DNA of 63,580 bases from Mesostigma viride (taxonomy: Eukaryota; Streptophyta; Mesostigmatophyceae; Mesostigmatales; Mesostigmataceae). The notes below the pieces were generated by a model. It ran no database searches. It was not told the DNA's origin and worked only from the letters and a program-made list of their open reading frames with translations. Below are positions 19,828 to 29,492 of the stretch, in pieces. The first letter of the stretch is position 1. Every line of letters begins with the position of its first letter. The stretch covers positions 1 through 63,580 of the forward strand of contig RPFO01000992.1 in NCBI GenBank assembly GCA_009746045.1, given 5' to 3'. A program made the position numbers and the translations under genes.

Positions 19828-22800
19828 TTACGAAACCTTGTTCAGCAGCTCCAACACGACGTTCACCGTGCCGTCCTCGACCGTTCCCATCGAGTTCCCA
19901 TCGAGAGCGGTCCCGCTTATGTTGTCGCTCGCGGGCATCGGGTTGCCGAGGAGGGTGGTCGTGGTCGCCGACCCTTGCGTCTTCACGATCTGGAGCGTCT
20001 CGTCGTCTCCGATGCGGAAGCCGTACGTCACCATGAGCGGTTCCGAGTCGTACTCGTCCGCGTACCGGTACAGCTGCGTGTACATGATCTGGGGCGGGGT
20101 CATCGTGGGCGTCGCCCCCCCCGCGGCAAGGGTGTCCACGACGCGCCAGTTCTTGAATCCGATGTTGAAAGGGTTGGGCGAAGTGGCCGTCTGGTACGCG
20201 CTCCTAGCGCCCAGATAGATCCCGCGGTCGGCGCCGGTTGCGCTCAGCGACACGCCGGTCACGCCGGTAAACGAGGCGTTCGCCGTTATGGTGCGCCATC
20301 CGGCAGTCGTCATCGTCGCCGGCGCCCCGTTCACGTACAGCACCGGTCCCGAGGAGGACAAGAGGACGCCGAGGACGAACTCGCTCGCCCCAACGACGAT
20401 CCCCGCGCTCTCGGTGTAGTGGTTGCCCGTGAACATGAGGAGCCTGCCGCCTCGCCACGCCCACACGCTCACGTAACTTCCGGCCGTCCCGTCCTTGCCG
20501 ATGGTTAACAGTTCGGCCATGTTGGCGTTCGTGTTTGTCGAGTTCGCGACGCCGCACAGGAACGGGGCCGTCATCGCGGCTCCCGCCCCGGTGCCGACGT
20601 CTCCGCCCGTCGCCGTCGACAGGGAGGTGAACGGCTTCACGATCCCGGTGACGAGGATCTCGTAACCGCCCGTCGCCCTCCCGATGTTCGTGGCGCTATA
20701 ATAGGACGTGGTCACCGTCCCGTTTCCGTAGTTAGTCTGAAAATACCCGCCCGCGGTGTGAGACGCCGTGCCCGGGGGAGTCGACGCGTACGTGAGCACG
20801 GCGGATCCCGTCGTGGCGGTCCCATTGGTCGCCAACGTCCACATGTTGGATTCGGTCGACGCGCCCTTTGTGGGCAGGCTGCTGAGGAGCACGTTGGTCC
20901 CGGGAGCCTTCCTCTTCGTGGTGTCGATCAGACGCGAGAACATCAGCTGACCGCCCTTGATGTGCCAGTACGACCCGGTGTTATCGCCCAGCTCCTGTGC
21001 GACGTTTCTCTTCCACGTGATCGATCGTTCGGCGGCCTTGCTGTTGATCGCCGCGTCGCCCGCGACGACGAGCCCCGCGCCGTCGGCGTTCACGTTCGTC
21101 GGCGGGCTCACGAGCTCGATGCGCACGTCGTCAAACGACAGCGGGACGGCGTACCCCGCGGAATCGCCTGCCAACACGAGAACGGGGCTCGACAGGGTGT
21201 GGTTTGCGAGGGCGGTGCCCGTGGAAACGTTCTTTTGGACGCCGTCGACGAATATTTCGAAGGTCGATAAAGCGGTCGATCCCGCGACGTACGTCCGCCT
21301 CATCGTGACCTTGTACTTCTTCGGCGTCGACGCGGCCATCGCGAGCGCGTTCGCGGCCGTCGCGAGTGTCACTCCGCTGGCGGTAACATCGATTTTACCG
21401 TCGTTGTACAAGAGGCATACGAGATTGACACCAGACGATACGCCGTACGAAAACAACTTTCGACTTGTCGTGGCGGGGGTGGGGACCGGTACGCCGTTGA
21501 ACGAGACGTTGAAAGTGATCTCGTACGACTGGGTGCCGGTCGGGAAGTTCGCGTTCGCGGGCGTCTCCGCCTTTGCGGACGTGTTCGCGACGTTCACGGA
21601 CAAGGCGCCGTTCGAGACGATCATGTTGGTCAGGGGGAGGGTGAAGGTCACGCCCGACGGGATCGCCGTGGTCGGCGCGCTCGTCGCCGAGTTTCCGTCG
21701 AATGCCCAGGTTGCGACCGTCGTGTTTTGGGTGTTCGCGAGGCTCAGGGTCTTCTCCATGATGACCGAGTTCAACACCGTCGTGTTCACGCTCGTCAGCG
21801 TCCCGTCCACCTGCACGTTGCCGTTCACCTTGACGACCCCGCTCGCGGGGTTGAGGAACAGATCCCCGCTCGACGTCGCGATCTTGCCGCCGACGTCCAC
21901 GTCCGGGCTCTTCAGGACAAGGTCTGCCGCGATGGTCACATTCGACGCGGCGGACAGCGAGAGGGTAGGGTTCGTGGTCGACACGCTCGAGTCGACGAAC
22001 TTCACCTGCTCGACGGCCACGCTGCTGCCGGCGACGGCCGTGTCACCCGTGATCCAGAGGTTTCCGCCGTTTCCCGTGTTACCGAGCCCCTTCTTGCTCA
22101 TGACCGTGACCGCGTCGGCGGAGTAGGTGTGAGCCTGGCGCGTCTCCGTCGGCACGCCGGCCTGCGCGAGCGTAAAATTGGTGGTCACCTTTTCCGCCGC
22201 CGCGTCGGTCGCGGGCACCTGCAGGACGAGTTTCGTGAGAGGGTCCGCGCCCTCGGCCGCGATGGCTGGGGCGATCGTGATCGCGGACCCGGCTCCCACG
22301 CGCACCTCGCCCCCCGACGATTTGTCCGCGGACACGCGCAACTGGGTGCTCGACCTCAGCTCCATGTCCACGGCCCCCGAGTCGATGACGCCGCGCCATT
22401 GCGTCTGGGCCGTGCCGGCGGTCGTGAAACCGGTACCCGCGTGGTATACGAGCCCCATCGCGATTTCCTGGTTCGTCATCGCGTTCTCGGCTCGCACGGA
22501 CAAGCTGTCGGGGGTCGGGACGACCGCGGTCGAGCCGGTGATCTCCTTCGCCGAGCGGTGCGCGACGAACCGCGAGTCCTGCACGATGACCTCCTTCGTC
22601 GCGTCGAAGGGCATGAGCAGGAGGTGGTTGGTCGTGGACTTGAGGAGCGAGTTGTTCGTTTCGGTCGTCGTACTGTTCTTCGTGTAATCCGCGGTCTGCA
22701 ACATGCCCTTGTCCGTGCTCATGGACCCCATGACGCGCATGTTGCCGTGGATCACGACCGTGTTGTCAGGATCGAGCACGGGGTTGGTCCGAGTGGCGTC

Positions 22801-22950
22801 GTTGCCGCCGGACACGTTCGGCACGATATCGATCTTACCCTGCGACACGATCGTCACCCCCGACGTCGTGCTGGTCGGGTCGGACTCGATCTCCTCGGTG
22901 TACAGCTTCTTGAGCCTGCCCACGCCCATGTCCTTGAGAGAAGTGGTCAT
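19828..22950 (-). CDS. Fibre-like structural protein, intact tandem paralogue
   Basis: An uninterrupted frame of about 1,040 codons starts at the ATG at 22950 (MTTSLKDMGVGRLKKLYTEE). That start is chosen because it aligns with the paralogue's; the frame is open 19 codons further upstream. The shaft region shares the LLLMPFDATKEVIVQDSRF, GGNLWITGDTAVAGSSVAVEQ and GDLFLNPASG blocks with the neighbour. Two LamG/concanavalin-like stretches follow (YEITFNVSFNGVPV... and YVSVWAWRGGRLLMFTGNHYTE...). The C-terminal block EYDSEPLMVTYGFRIGDDE is also shared. A TATAGACCCGTAAAC sequence lies just before the start. It is likely a trimeric virion fibre; ligand unknown. It is the longest intact gene in the window. 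Confidence 0.7.
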   Translation of the reverse strand: MTTSLKDMGVGRLKKLYTEEIESDPTSTTSGVTIVSQGKIDIVPNVSGGNDATRTNPVLDPDNTVVIHGNMRVMGSMSTDKGMLQTADYTKNSTTTETNNSLLKSTTNHLLLMPFDATKEVIVQDSRFVAHRSAKEITGSTAVVPTPDSLSVRAENAMTNQEIAMGLVYHAGTGFTTAGTAQTQWRGVIDSGAVDMELRSSTQLRVSADKSSGGEVRVGAGSAITIAPAIAAEGADPLTKLVLQVPATDAAAEKVTTNFTLAQAGVPTETRQAHTYSADAVTVMSKKGLGNTGNGGNLWITGDTAVAGSSVAVEQVKFVDSSVSTTNPTLSLSAASNVTIAADLVLKSPDVDVGGKIATSSGDLFLNPASGVVKVNGNVQVDGTLTSVNTTVLNSVIMEKTLSLANTQNTTVATWAFDGNSATSAPTTAIPSGVTFTLPLTNMIVSNGALSVNVANTSAKAETPANANFPTGTQSYEITFNVSFNGVPVPTPATTSRKLFSYGVSSGVNLVCLLYNDGKIDVTASGVTLATAANALAMAASTPKKYKVTMRRTYVAGSTALSTFEIFVDGVQKNVSTGTALANHTLSSPVLVLAGDSAGYAVPLSFDDVRIELVSPPTNVNADGAGLVVAGDAAINSKAAERSITWKRNVAQELGDNTGSYWHIKGGQLMFSRLIDTTKRKAPGTNVLLSSLPTKGASTESNMWTLATNGTATTGSAVLTYASTPPGTASHTAGGYFQTNYGNGTVTTSYYSATNIGRATGGYEILVTGIVKPFTSLSTATGGDVGTGAGAAMTAPFLCGVANSTNTNANMAELLTIGKDGTAGSYVSVWAWRGGRLLMFTGNHYTESAGIVVGASEFVLGVLLSSSGPVLYVNGAPATMTTAGWRTITANASFTGVTGVSLSATGADRGIYLGARSAYQTATSPNPFNIGFKNWRVVDTLAAGGATPTMTPPQIMYTQLYRYADEYDSEPLMVTYGFRIGDDETLQIVKTQGSATTTTLLGNPMPASDNISGTALDGNSMGTVEDGTVNVVLELLNKVS

Positions 22951-23115
22951 GTTTACGGGTCTATAGTTGGTCACGAAGAAAATTGTTTTATTAGGATAAC
23001 GAATCAACGCGGTCGGTCACCGGGGATCCAAGTTGTCGCTGATAGCGCATTAGCCGACACGACACGACGCTGACAAAATTATTTCTACGGAAACATCATA
23101 CAGTCAACAGTCGCC

Positions 23116-23373
23116 ATGAGATGCAAGAGCAAGACGGCCGCGCACGGCGGTCGATGCAAGAACACGGCGAGGGCCGGGCGGGTCACGTGCGCCGCCCATG
23201 CACGCAAGACGCGCACCGCGAGCCACGAAGCCGCGAGTTTCCGATCGTTCATCCGCGGAATTTTCCGACGCGGACGATCTCGCCACCCCCTCCTTGGGCG
23301 TTCTGGTCCTCCTCCGAAGTCCGCGGAGGCGACCCCAGCCGCTACCGCCGTGACCGCAGCGGGTCCGAGTTAA
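23116..23373 (+). CDS. Small basic protein with N-terminal Cys/His motif (DUF5763-like)
   Basis: The 85-residue product opens RCKSKTAAHGGRCKNTARAG followed by TCAAH, giving a C-x(10)-C-x(9)-C-x(3)-H pattern typical of a small zinc-knuckle-like domain common in giant-virus proteins. The same pattern starts the SprT-like gene at 41638. The rest is basic and low-complexity. Function is unknown; nucleic-acid binding or use as an add-on module is plausible. Confidence 0.55.
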   Translation: MRCKSKTAAHGGRCKNTARAGRVTCAAHARKTRTASHEAASFRSFIRGIFRRGRSRHPLLGRSGPPPKSAEATPAATAVTAAGPS

Positions 23374-23397
23374 TATCCCAAATCGTTTTATGACACG

Positions 23398-23631
23398 ATG
23401 AGTTTCTTCCTGGCGGTGCTTCTCGTCCTCGTCGGACTCTACTTCAGTCTAGCCTACGTGTCCGTGCTCGTCGGAGGCCAGATCCCCGACCTTCTCAAGA
23501 TGCTTCTGGCGCCCGCGACCGGCTCCCTCGCCCTCTTGGGCGTCAAGTCCGCCTGGCGGCAACGCTCGCGATCGAACGGCGTCGACGTCGATCACCACGA
23601 CGCGAGGAGACCGCGGGCGACAGGTAACTGA
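23398..23631 (+). CDS. Small two-helix membrane protein
   Basis: Opens with a strongly hydrophobic helix (FFLAVLLVLVGLYFSLAYVSV), then GGQIPDLLKMLLAPATGSLALLG as a second, weaker hydrophobic segment, and a polar basic tail. It overlaps the 3' part of the minus-strand frame at 23449-23943, so one of the two tails is probably not translated as drawn. No family recognised. Confidence 0.5.
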   Translation: MSFFLAVLLVLVGLYFSLAYVSVLVGGQIPDLLKMLLAPATGSLALLGVKSAWRQRSRSNGVDVDHHDARRPRATGN

Positions 23632-23943
23632 CCGCAACACACGAGACGGGATGCGGACGGCTTGGCGCACGACCGCGTTCGCGATCATGAGCAGAGCGAA
23701 CCACGTCATGAACGTCCGCACGACGACGTGCACGCTCTCGAATCGGCTGTCGATGACGTCGCGACAATGGCCGGGGTTGTTGTCCCAGATGTCCGACGTC
23801 GTCCTCGTCATGGCCGCGCAGATGTCGCTCTCCTTCATGCTCATCCAGAACCCGAACGCGCCGACAGTCGGCCCCTTCATGAACAGCTCCCGCAAAGGGC
23901 GCGTGACCAGCCAGTCGTACGCCTTCGAGACCAGCAGAGACAT
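23449..23943 (-). CDS. Unrecognised viral protein with one hydrophobic segment
   Basis: The first ~100 residues from the ATG at 23943 look genuine: MSLLVSKAYDWLVTRPLREL, then FWMSMKESDICAAMTRTTSD, then a hydrophobic helix TFMTWFALLMIANAVVRQAV. Beyond about 23640 the frame runs antisense through the polar tail of the plus-strand gene and has shadow-like composition, so the true end may be near 23640 after a frameshift. No known family. Confidence 0.45.
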   Translation of the reverse strand: MSLLVSKAYDWLVTRPLRELFMKGPTVGAFGFWMSMKESDICAAMTRTTSDIWDNNPGHCRDVIDSRFESVHVVVRTFMTWFALLMIANAVVRQAVRIPSRVLRSVTCRPRSPRVVVIDVDAVRSRALPPGGLDAQEGEGAGRGRQKHLEKVGDLASDEHGHVG

Positions 23944-23975
23944 GGCCCACTTACCCTACGATCTCCCTTCGAAAA

Positions 23976-24523
23976 CTATTTGAACCGGATCAGGAACCGT
24001 CTGCGGGTAATGACCTTGGGACGCACGATCGACCCGAGGTCGGCCGCGCGGCACCGCTTCCTCGTCCGCTTGACCACGGTCACGCGGATGGCGCGCCCGT
24101 TGTTGTGGTGGCACTTGGGCAGCTCCCCGCGAATCTCCGCGATGTTGCGCACGGCGTAGTCCACGACCCCGTTCGTGATCGCCCATCGGAAGAAGTTCAT
24201 CTGTCCCGGGGTCGTCTGCACGACGCGGTCGCCGTGGGCGAGGGGGTCTTCTTCCGACGCGCGAAAGGGTCGAACATCTTCTTCGAGTAAAAGTCCAGAT
24301 GTTCGCGGTAGGACATGTACAGGTTGAAGGGGGCGTTCTCGACCGGCGTAAGGTACTCGACGTTGTGGATCCTCGCGTAGTTCGTCACGAGCCACTCCAA
24401 CACGCGCAGGGAGACGAGCTCGTTCTTCGGCTCCGACTCCTTGTGTCCGCAGATCCCGAACAGCACGTCAAAGTGCCGCGCGTCCCCGAAGAAACGCACG
24501 AGCGAACGCTCCAACAACTCCAT
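23976..24523 (-). pseudogene. Conserved giant-virus protein, A494R-like (one frameshift)
   Basis: From the ATG at 24523 (MELLERSLVRFFGDARHFDV) the frame runs to YREHLDFYSKKMFDPFARRK, then shifts near 24250 into TPGQMNFFRWAITNGVVDYA and ends RRRFLIRFK at 23976. The pair of blocks 'YSKKxFDPFxRR' and 'GQxNFFRWAIxNxVxDY' is, to my recollection, the signature of a widely conserved but uncharacterised giant-virus family (PBCV-1 A494R-like). The upstream in-frame sequence back to ~24600 has no ATG, so the start is uncertain. About 180 residues is short for the family, so the N-terminus may be lost. Confidence 0.6.
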
Positions 24524-24625
24524 GACCTCCGCTCGTCCCGAATCGTCCTCCTTTCCGCCCCCAAACAAATTTTCTCCCGAGAACGCGCGCGTAACGGGGA
24601 CCGAAAAAAAGCGCACGGTGCTAGT

Positions 24626-25290
24626 ATGGCCGCGTTTCTCCCCGTCCCTCTCGTCCTGCCGCGCGATGCGTCTCCCCGCGAGACCCGCGACGTCTTGCGT
24701 TCCGTCGAGGGCGTGTGTCGCTACCACGACCTCCCTCGCCCCTTTATCAAGGTGGTGAACAAGACCAAAGACCTCGTGGCCGAGCTCGGGAACGACGACT
24801 ACGTCGTGACGGAATTGCGGAAGGGCGAGTACTGTCTCCTGGCGTTGGTCCGCGTTCGCGGCGGTCGTACGGTCTGCGCGATCGTGCACGGGGATCGGAA
24901 CGTGTCGATCGTACGGATGCCGCCTTTCAAGACCAAACTGTTCAAGGGCACCGTCGCGGCCGGAGTGCTCGGAAGGGACCCTCTGGGCCGTTCCGTGTTC
25001 TACGTGCACGACTGTCTCGCGTTCGCGCGTCACTCATTATTGCATCGCCCGTTCTTGGACAGGATGGAGTACGCGAGGCAGTTGGCGGACATGAACTTTC
25101 CGAGTGTGGGAAGTTATTACATTCATACGTTTATTAAGTGCCTATCGTTCTTGGAAAGCAACGCGGATCACAGGGGCATGGAGAGTCACAACATGCTGTT
25201 CCTTCCCCGCGGAGCCCCGTCTCACATGTCCTACGTGGCGGGGGGCGTTCCTATCCTGTTGGAGAACAAGTCGGGGGACGTTGAGGACCG
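24626..25290 (+). CDS. Possible mRNA-capping-enzyme-like nucleotidyltransferase with degenerate active site
   Basis: The protein starts MAAFLPVPLVLPRDASPRET. Order of blocks: YVVTELRKGEYCLLALVRVR (where capping enzymes have the KxDG lysine motif), AIVHGDRNVSIVRM, TKLFKGTVAAGVLGRDPLGR, VFYVHDCLAFARHS, PFLDRMEYARQL, SHNMLFLP, and GGVPILLENKSG. This order follows motifs I, III, IIIa, IV and V of RNA guanylyltransferases and ligases. The KxDG and glutamate residues are not clearly kept, so activity is doubtful. After 25290 the frame runs antisense to the primase gene and looks spurious; a one-base shift gives a stop near 25280. This is a fold-level guess. Confidence 0.4.
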
Positions 25291-25298
25291 GGGCTTCC

Positions 25299-26726
25299 TC
25301 ACTCGTCCCTCGCGCCCTTCCGGCTTCTCGCTCTTTTCCCTGTCGCCGCCTTCGTGGGGTCGTACGATACCAAGTACGCCAGTCGCAGCGCGGCCGTCGT
25401 CATGGCTGACTCCCTTTTGGCTCCGGACTCCGGCGTTGTAGTCGAGAACAGGCGCACCGACACCTCGTACGGGATCGGACTCGGCTCCGACCGGAACCCG
25501 CGACATTCGTCGTCGAAACAGCGTTGGAACACGCCGTTGCGAGTGATCTCGAACCACACGTTGTTGTTGGCGTGGGCGCGGTCCACGTTTTTGCAGACGT
25601 GCGAGCGACTCCAGACCCAGTAGACGCTCGACTGCCCTTCGCCCTCCTTGAACACGTTGCTGATGGGGATCCCGCGGAGCGCCTCCTTGACGGCCGCGTA
25701 CAGCCGTCCGTCTCGCGGCAGCGCGTTGCCGTTGTGAGGCGACGCGTGGGACGTGCGGACCTGGGGTACGCGGTCCCGTCCTTTCCGCGCACCCGGGAGC
25801 TCGACGAGCTTGGCGTCGTAGTACGGCGGGGGCACGAGTTCCACGGGTTCCTTGATGACCTCGTCGTACGTGCGGACGGACGTCAGGAACAATTGCTCCA
25901 ACGCAGTGCGCTGGCCGCTCTCCTCCGCGACGTTGCCGTCCCCGTCGAGCTCGCGCAAGTACGTGTACGGTCGCTTCTCGTGGATCTTGCCGTAGGTACA
26001 CCCGCACTCCCTCCGTATCTTGCGTTTGCCGTCGCAGAACACGCAGGGACACGCCCCCGTCGACGAGCCGCCCTTGCACCCGCCCTCGATCTCTTTCTCC
26101 AGCTTGCGCAGTTTCTCGGGGCACACGGTGCAGCGGACGCATTTGAACGAGAACAGCATGCGCAGGCCGTTGTCCATCATGACCGAAGGGTCCACGACGG
26201 CGTTCCACGAGTTCCCCGTCCTGTCTCCGAACGCCTCGTGCAGTTTGCATAGGATGTACCCCCTGAGTTGCAGCGCCCTCGCCTTGTTGATCGGGACGCC
26301 GGGCCAGTGCAAGTGGAACCCCGTCTTGATTTTCCCGTCCGGTTTCCTCTTCGTGGGCGCGCTGCAGATCACCATCATGAAGTCCGTGTCCTCGCGCTCC
26401 GTCACGGTCTCCTTGACGGCCGCGTGGATCAAGGGGATCCACTTGTCGAGGATCTCGTCCGTCAGGTCGACGTCGTCCTCGCAGTCCAGGTCGAGGAAGA
26501 AGGGGAACAGGGGGAACGATTTCTGCTCGACGATGAAGTTGGGTCGGCCCGCCTTCGCGTCGCTGGCGATGAGTTTGTAGAACGCGGGCAGGTCCTCGTG
26601 GTCGACCACCGCCCGCCCGCCCTCGAACCCGTCTAGCAGCAGATGGGTGTACTTCTCTCCCGGCTGGACGAAACAATCCCTCTCCTTGAGCCAGTTCGTG
26701 GCCGCGGTGCCTCTCCACGGACCCAT
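25299..26726 (-). CDS. DNA primase, archaeo-eukaryotic (herpes/pox-type) superfamily
   Basis: Primase makes RNA primers for viral DNA replication. The frame from the ATG at 26726 to 25299 is intact (~475 residues). FPLFPFFLDLDCEDDVDL carries the catalytic DxD pair, TGFHLHWPGVPIN carries the sxH motif, and DNGLRMLFSFKC supplies the third acidic/basic site. A cysteine-rich insert (CVRCTVC, CPCVFCDGKRK) follows. The C-terminal zinc-binding module CKNVDRAHANNNVWFEITRN ... RCFDDECRGF is the classic C-H-C-C finger of herpes-type primases. The frame is open to 26804, but a TATATA island at about 26768-26776 favours the ATG at 26726. The SF3 helicase is a separate gene at 46031, unlike the fused D5 primase-helicases of poxviruses. 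Confidence 0.85.
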   Translation of the reverse strand: MGPWRGTAATNWLKERDCFVQPGEKYTHLLLDGFEGGRAVVDHEDLPAFYKLIASDAKAGRPNFIVEQKSFPLFPFFLDLDCEDDVDLTDEILDKWIPLIHAAVKETVTEREDTDFMMVICSAPTKRKPDGKIKTGFHLHWPGVPINKARALQLRGYILCKLHEAFGDRTGNSWNAVVDPSVMMDNGLRMLFSFKCVRCTVCPEKLRKLEKEIEGGCKGGSSTGACPCVFCDGKRKIRRECGCTYGKIHEKRPYTYLRELDGDGNVAEESGQRTALEQLFLTSVRTYDEVIKEPVELVPPPYYDAKLVELPGARKGRDRVPQVRTSHASPHNGNALPRDGRLYAAVKEALRGIPISNVFKEGEGQSSVYWVWSRSHVCKNVDRAHANNNVWFEITRNGVFQRCFDDECRGFRSEPSPIPYEVSVRLFSTTTPESGAKRESAMTTAALRLAYLVSYDPTKAATGKRARSRKGARDE

Positions 26727-26783
26727 GGTCGTCGTCCAGAGAGAGGACTTTTTCTTCTCGCGAGGCGAATATATACCCTCCCA
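26727..26783. promoter_or_regulatory. Bidirectional promoter between primase and cobalamin adenosyltransferase
   Basis: This 57-bp divergent gap contains AATATATACCC, which lies about 10 bp before the adenosyltransferase ATG (26784) and about 40 bp before the primase ATG (26726, minus). Assigned by position and composition. It would co-express a replication enzyme with a B12-cofactor enzyme. Confidence 0.45.
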
Positions 26784-27148
26784 ATGCCGATCTACACCCG
26801 ACACGGCGATCTGGGGAAGACCCGACTCTTCACGGGCGACGTCGTCGACAAGTTCGACTCGTACGTGGAGGCTGTCGGCGATGTGGACGAACTGAACTCG
26901 GCCATCGGATTGGCCAGGGTGTTTTGTAGGAATCAGCGAATCAAGCAGGAGATCCTGCCGTTCCTACAGAAACGGCTCCTGGACGTCGGATCTGCCTTGT
27001 CGACTCCATCCGACGGCCAACCGCACCGGAACCGTTTCGATCCGGAAGGACAGTGCGTGAGGACGCTCGAGTCGTGGATCGACATGATGGACGAAGACCT
27101 GTCGCCGTTACGGAACTTCGTGCTCCCGGGCGGGGACGGGGAGGCGAA
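26784..27148 (+). pseudogene. ATP:cob(I)alamin adenosyltransferase (PduO/MMAB type), N-terminal half
   Basis: This enzyme transfers the adenosyl group of ATP to cob(I)alamin to make adenosylcobalamin, the cofactor of class II RNR. The ATG at 26784 starts MPIYTRHGDLGKTRLFTGD, the ATP-binding motif of the PduO family (YTRxGDxGxTxLxxG). EAVGDVDELNSAIGLAR follows, then LRNFVLPGGDGEA just before the break. An LTR retrotransposon interrupts the gene at 27149 after GCGAA. The rest of the gene is at 35644-35862. The two halves give about 192 residues, the normal length for this family, with no other lesion seen. Confidence 0.9.
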
Positions 27149-27810
27149 TGTTGCGTGCCGGCCCTTTAGGACGGACGCAACAATGGAATAAATTATATAC
27201 TTTGGCTTGTTGTCATAGTCCGTAGGACTTTGGGACTTATTTCGGGACTTAATTTGGGAATCGTCCCTTAGTCAGGACCTTTGTATGGAACTATGATAGT
27301 TTGTGTGATTCGGGCCAGTTATTTTGGGCCTAGGTTGTTGTATGCGATCTTCTAGGGGCCGGTGCAGTCGCGCCGCGCTGCGTACTTTATAGCTGGTTGA
27401 GATATTGTACTCATGCGTGGATTCTGTAGGTGAGGGTCGATGTCGACCCGAGATTGTGTGTGGACTGCATGCTTAGGAAGGTCGGCGCCATGTCGGCGCC
27501 CTTTGCCAGCTTGGTGGCGGACCTAGGTGAAATTGGTCCGAGGACGAGAGTCTCGTCCTCTTGGTTTGATGAATGATAAGTGCGATGACGCCTACACATT
27601 AAACCTGGGGCAACTATCCATTTGTAATTGGTCTTGCTAGCCATTATAAGTGTGTATCAATTAGCTTGGCGTCAAGCCGCGATGCCAGATATCTCACGAC
27701 CCCAGTCGTGACGCGCAATCTGCATTAGGCTACCTTGATTATTCCTAATTCCGGCATGGAGGATCTTTCGCTACGTCACTCAGGCTAGGGACCTGGGTTG
27801 GCACGTAACA
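27149..27810 (+). repeat. 5' long terminal repeat (662 bp)
   Basis: Begins TGTTGCGTGCC and ends GGCACGTAACA, with TG...CA termini. It matches the copy at 34982-35643 over all stretches compared. The AT-rich segment AATAAATTATATACTT about 40 bp in may act as a TATA or poly(A) signal. Confidence 0.95.
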
Positions 27811-27826
27811 CTGGTTATCGGAGGCA
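27811..27826 (+). promoter_or_regulatory. Putative tRNA primer-binding site
   Basis: Directly after the 5' LTR the sequence reads CTGGTTATCGGAGGC, which resembles the TGGTATCAGAGC site complementary to initiator tRNA-Met used by many plant-type LTR elements, but with an insertion and a substitution. Confidence 0.45.
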
Positions 27827-29026
27827 AAATGTGCTGGAGAGGTTAGCTAACTCTCGCGGAGAGAGCTAGTGTAGCCAGTTAGGATAGCAAGGCGGTGCTT
27901 AGTGTAGATAGAGGTTCCGGTATTCAACGATTGCTGACTGGTTGGCGGCAGCCCGTAAAGGGATTCAACGACGACTTCGGCAGCAAGCGGCAGTCCGGGA
28001 TACTCGGCGGGGCTAGTAATAGCCCTGTGGTGAGGTGCCATAGGCAGTAGCGGCCATTACCCCTGTTTTCAACGACTTCTAGTGGTGGTAGAGCTCCGGC
28101 TCCCAGGTGGTAGAGCTCCGGCTCCCAACGACACTCGACGGCGTCCAGCCCAGGGGTTTTCATCGACATTGGTTATGGTACGTCCCCTAGTTTAGTGCTC
28201 TTTACTTAAACGCTTGCTTTCTTCCCGGGACTGCACGCGTAGAGGGGGTTTATGTTTAATGTTGTGCTCTCTATAGGCGTTTTCATGTTGTTTGAGAGAT
28301 GTGGGGGCCGCGGAGGCACCCATCGTTGTGTGACCTGCAACGGGTCTTGGGGTAGGTACCGTCGGGCTGTGGCCGATTATGTTTGACGGTGCTTACCTCT
28401 GTGAGCCCCGCGGAGGGGACCAGTGTACTGTGCCCTTGTTCGCGTAGAGCTTGGGCGTGTGTTGTGTTAGAGTCCGTCCTCCTCCCTCGTTGCGTTTATC
28501 ACTGCACTTAGAGGTATCCTTGGGAATCCCTTTTCCTTTCTGTCTTGCAAGCTTCTGCCAGCCCTTTTCTTCTTCTCGCCAGCGTATGATAGACTACTAC
28601 GCAATATGTCCTTGAAAGGGAAGCGAAGGATAAATAAGGGTGGACAGTCTGGATTTCCCTACTATGCAGTAGCCCATGACGGGGGTGAGGGTAGACCAGC
28701 CATATTTTATAGTTGGAAGACGTGTGAAGAGTATATCAAAGATAAGATAATGTCTAGGGTTCTAATGCTAGATGGAAGGGGTTTGATAACATCATAGATG
28801 CAGATAGGTTTGTTAGGGAGCATATGCCATTGCCAGAGGGTCTGCACACCACTCGTGAATGCTCTAAGCCACCCACGCACAGCAAGGGAGACAGCAGTCA
28901 GGAGGTGGGGACCGCAGTTACAGTTACCTTCTCCCAGCTGACCATTGGCTCTAGCAGACAATAGAGGGGATTACTACTAGGGAATAGTACTAGGTCCTAT
29001 ATATATAGATATATAGTACGTGGTTG

Positions 29027-29069
<43 letters not shown>

Positions 29070-29110
29070 GGGAGGTGTTGCCTGCAGTGTAAGGTATCGG
29101 TACGAGCATC
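27827..29110 (+). other. Retrotransposon 5' untranslated leader
   Basis: About 1.3 kb without a convincing gene. The short ORF at 28606-28797 has no recognised similarity. A CT dinucleotide microsatellite sits at about 29030-29065, just before the gag start. Confidence 0.5.
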
Positions 29111-29431
29111 ATGCCACGAAGACGGAGAGAACCTGTCAACAGAGAGATAGAACAGGTAGACAACCACGAGCAAGGTATAGAGGTGGTAGAGGTACCACCG
29201 CACGTCCAAGTAGGGACAGGTATAGGTGAGGTCATGGAGAGACCTGCGGAAGGCTCCCCACGATCTAGAGACCAGGGCCGCAGAGATTCATCAGATGATG
29301 ACAGTCCAGACTCCAGGGTGGAACAAGGGGGGGACGGGCGCAGCCAGGAGATGCTCCAGCAGGGTTTCCAGCAGCAGCAACGGCAGCAGCAGCAACAGCA
29401 GCCGCAGGGTTCCCAGCAGCAGCAGCAGCGG

Positions 29432-29492
<61 letters not shown>

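Noticed and set aside
18091-20508. Very long open frames antisense to the fibre genes (for example 805 codons on the plus strand)
   Set aside because: They lie opposite genes with clear protein-like sequence. They are rich in Arg, His, Gly and Val from GC-rich antisense codons and have no motif; high GC removes stops by chance.
27411-27644. 77-codon minus-strand ORF present in both LTRs
   Set aside because: It occurs in both copies only because the LTRs are identical; no protein features and no similarity recognised.
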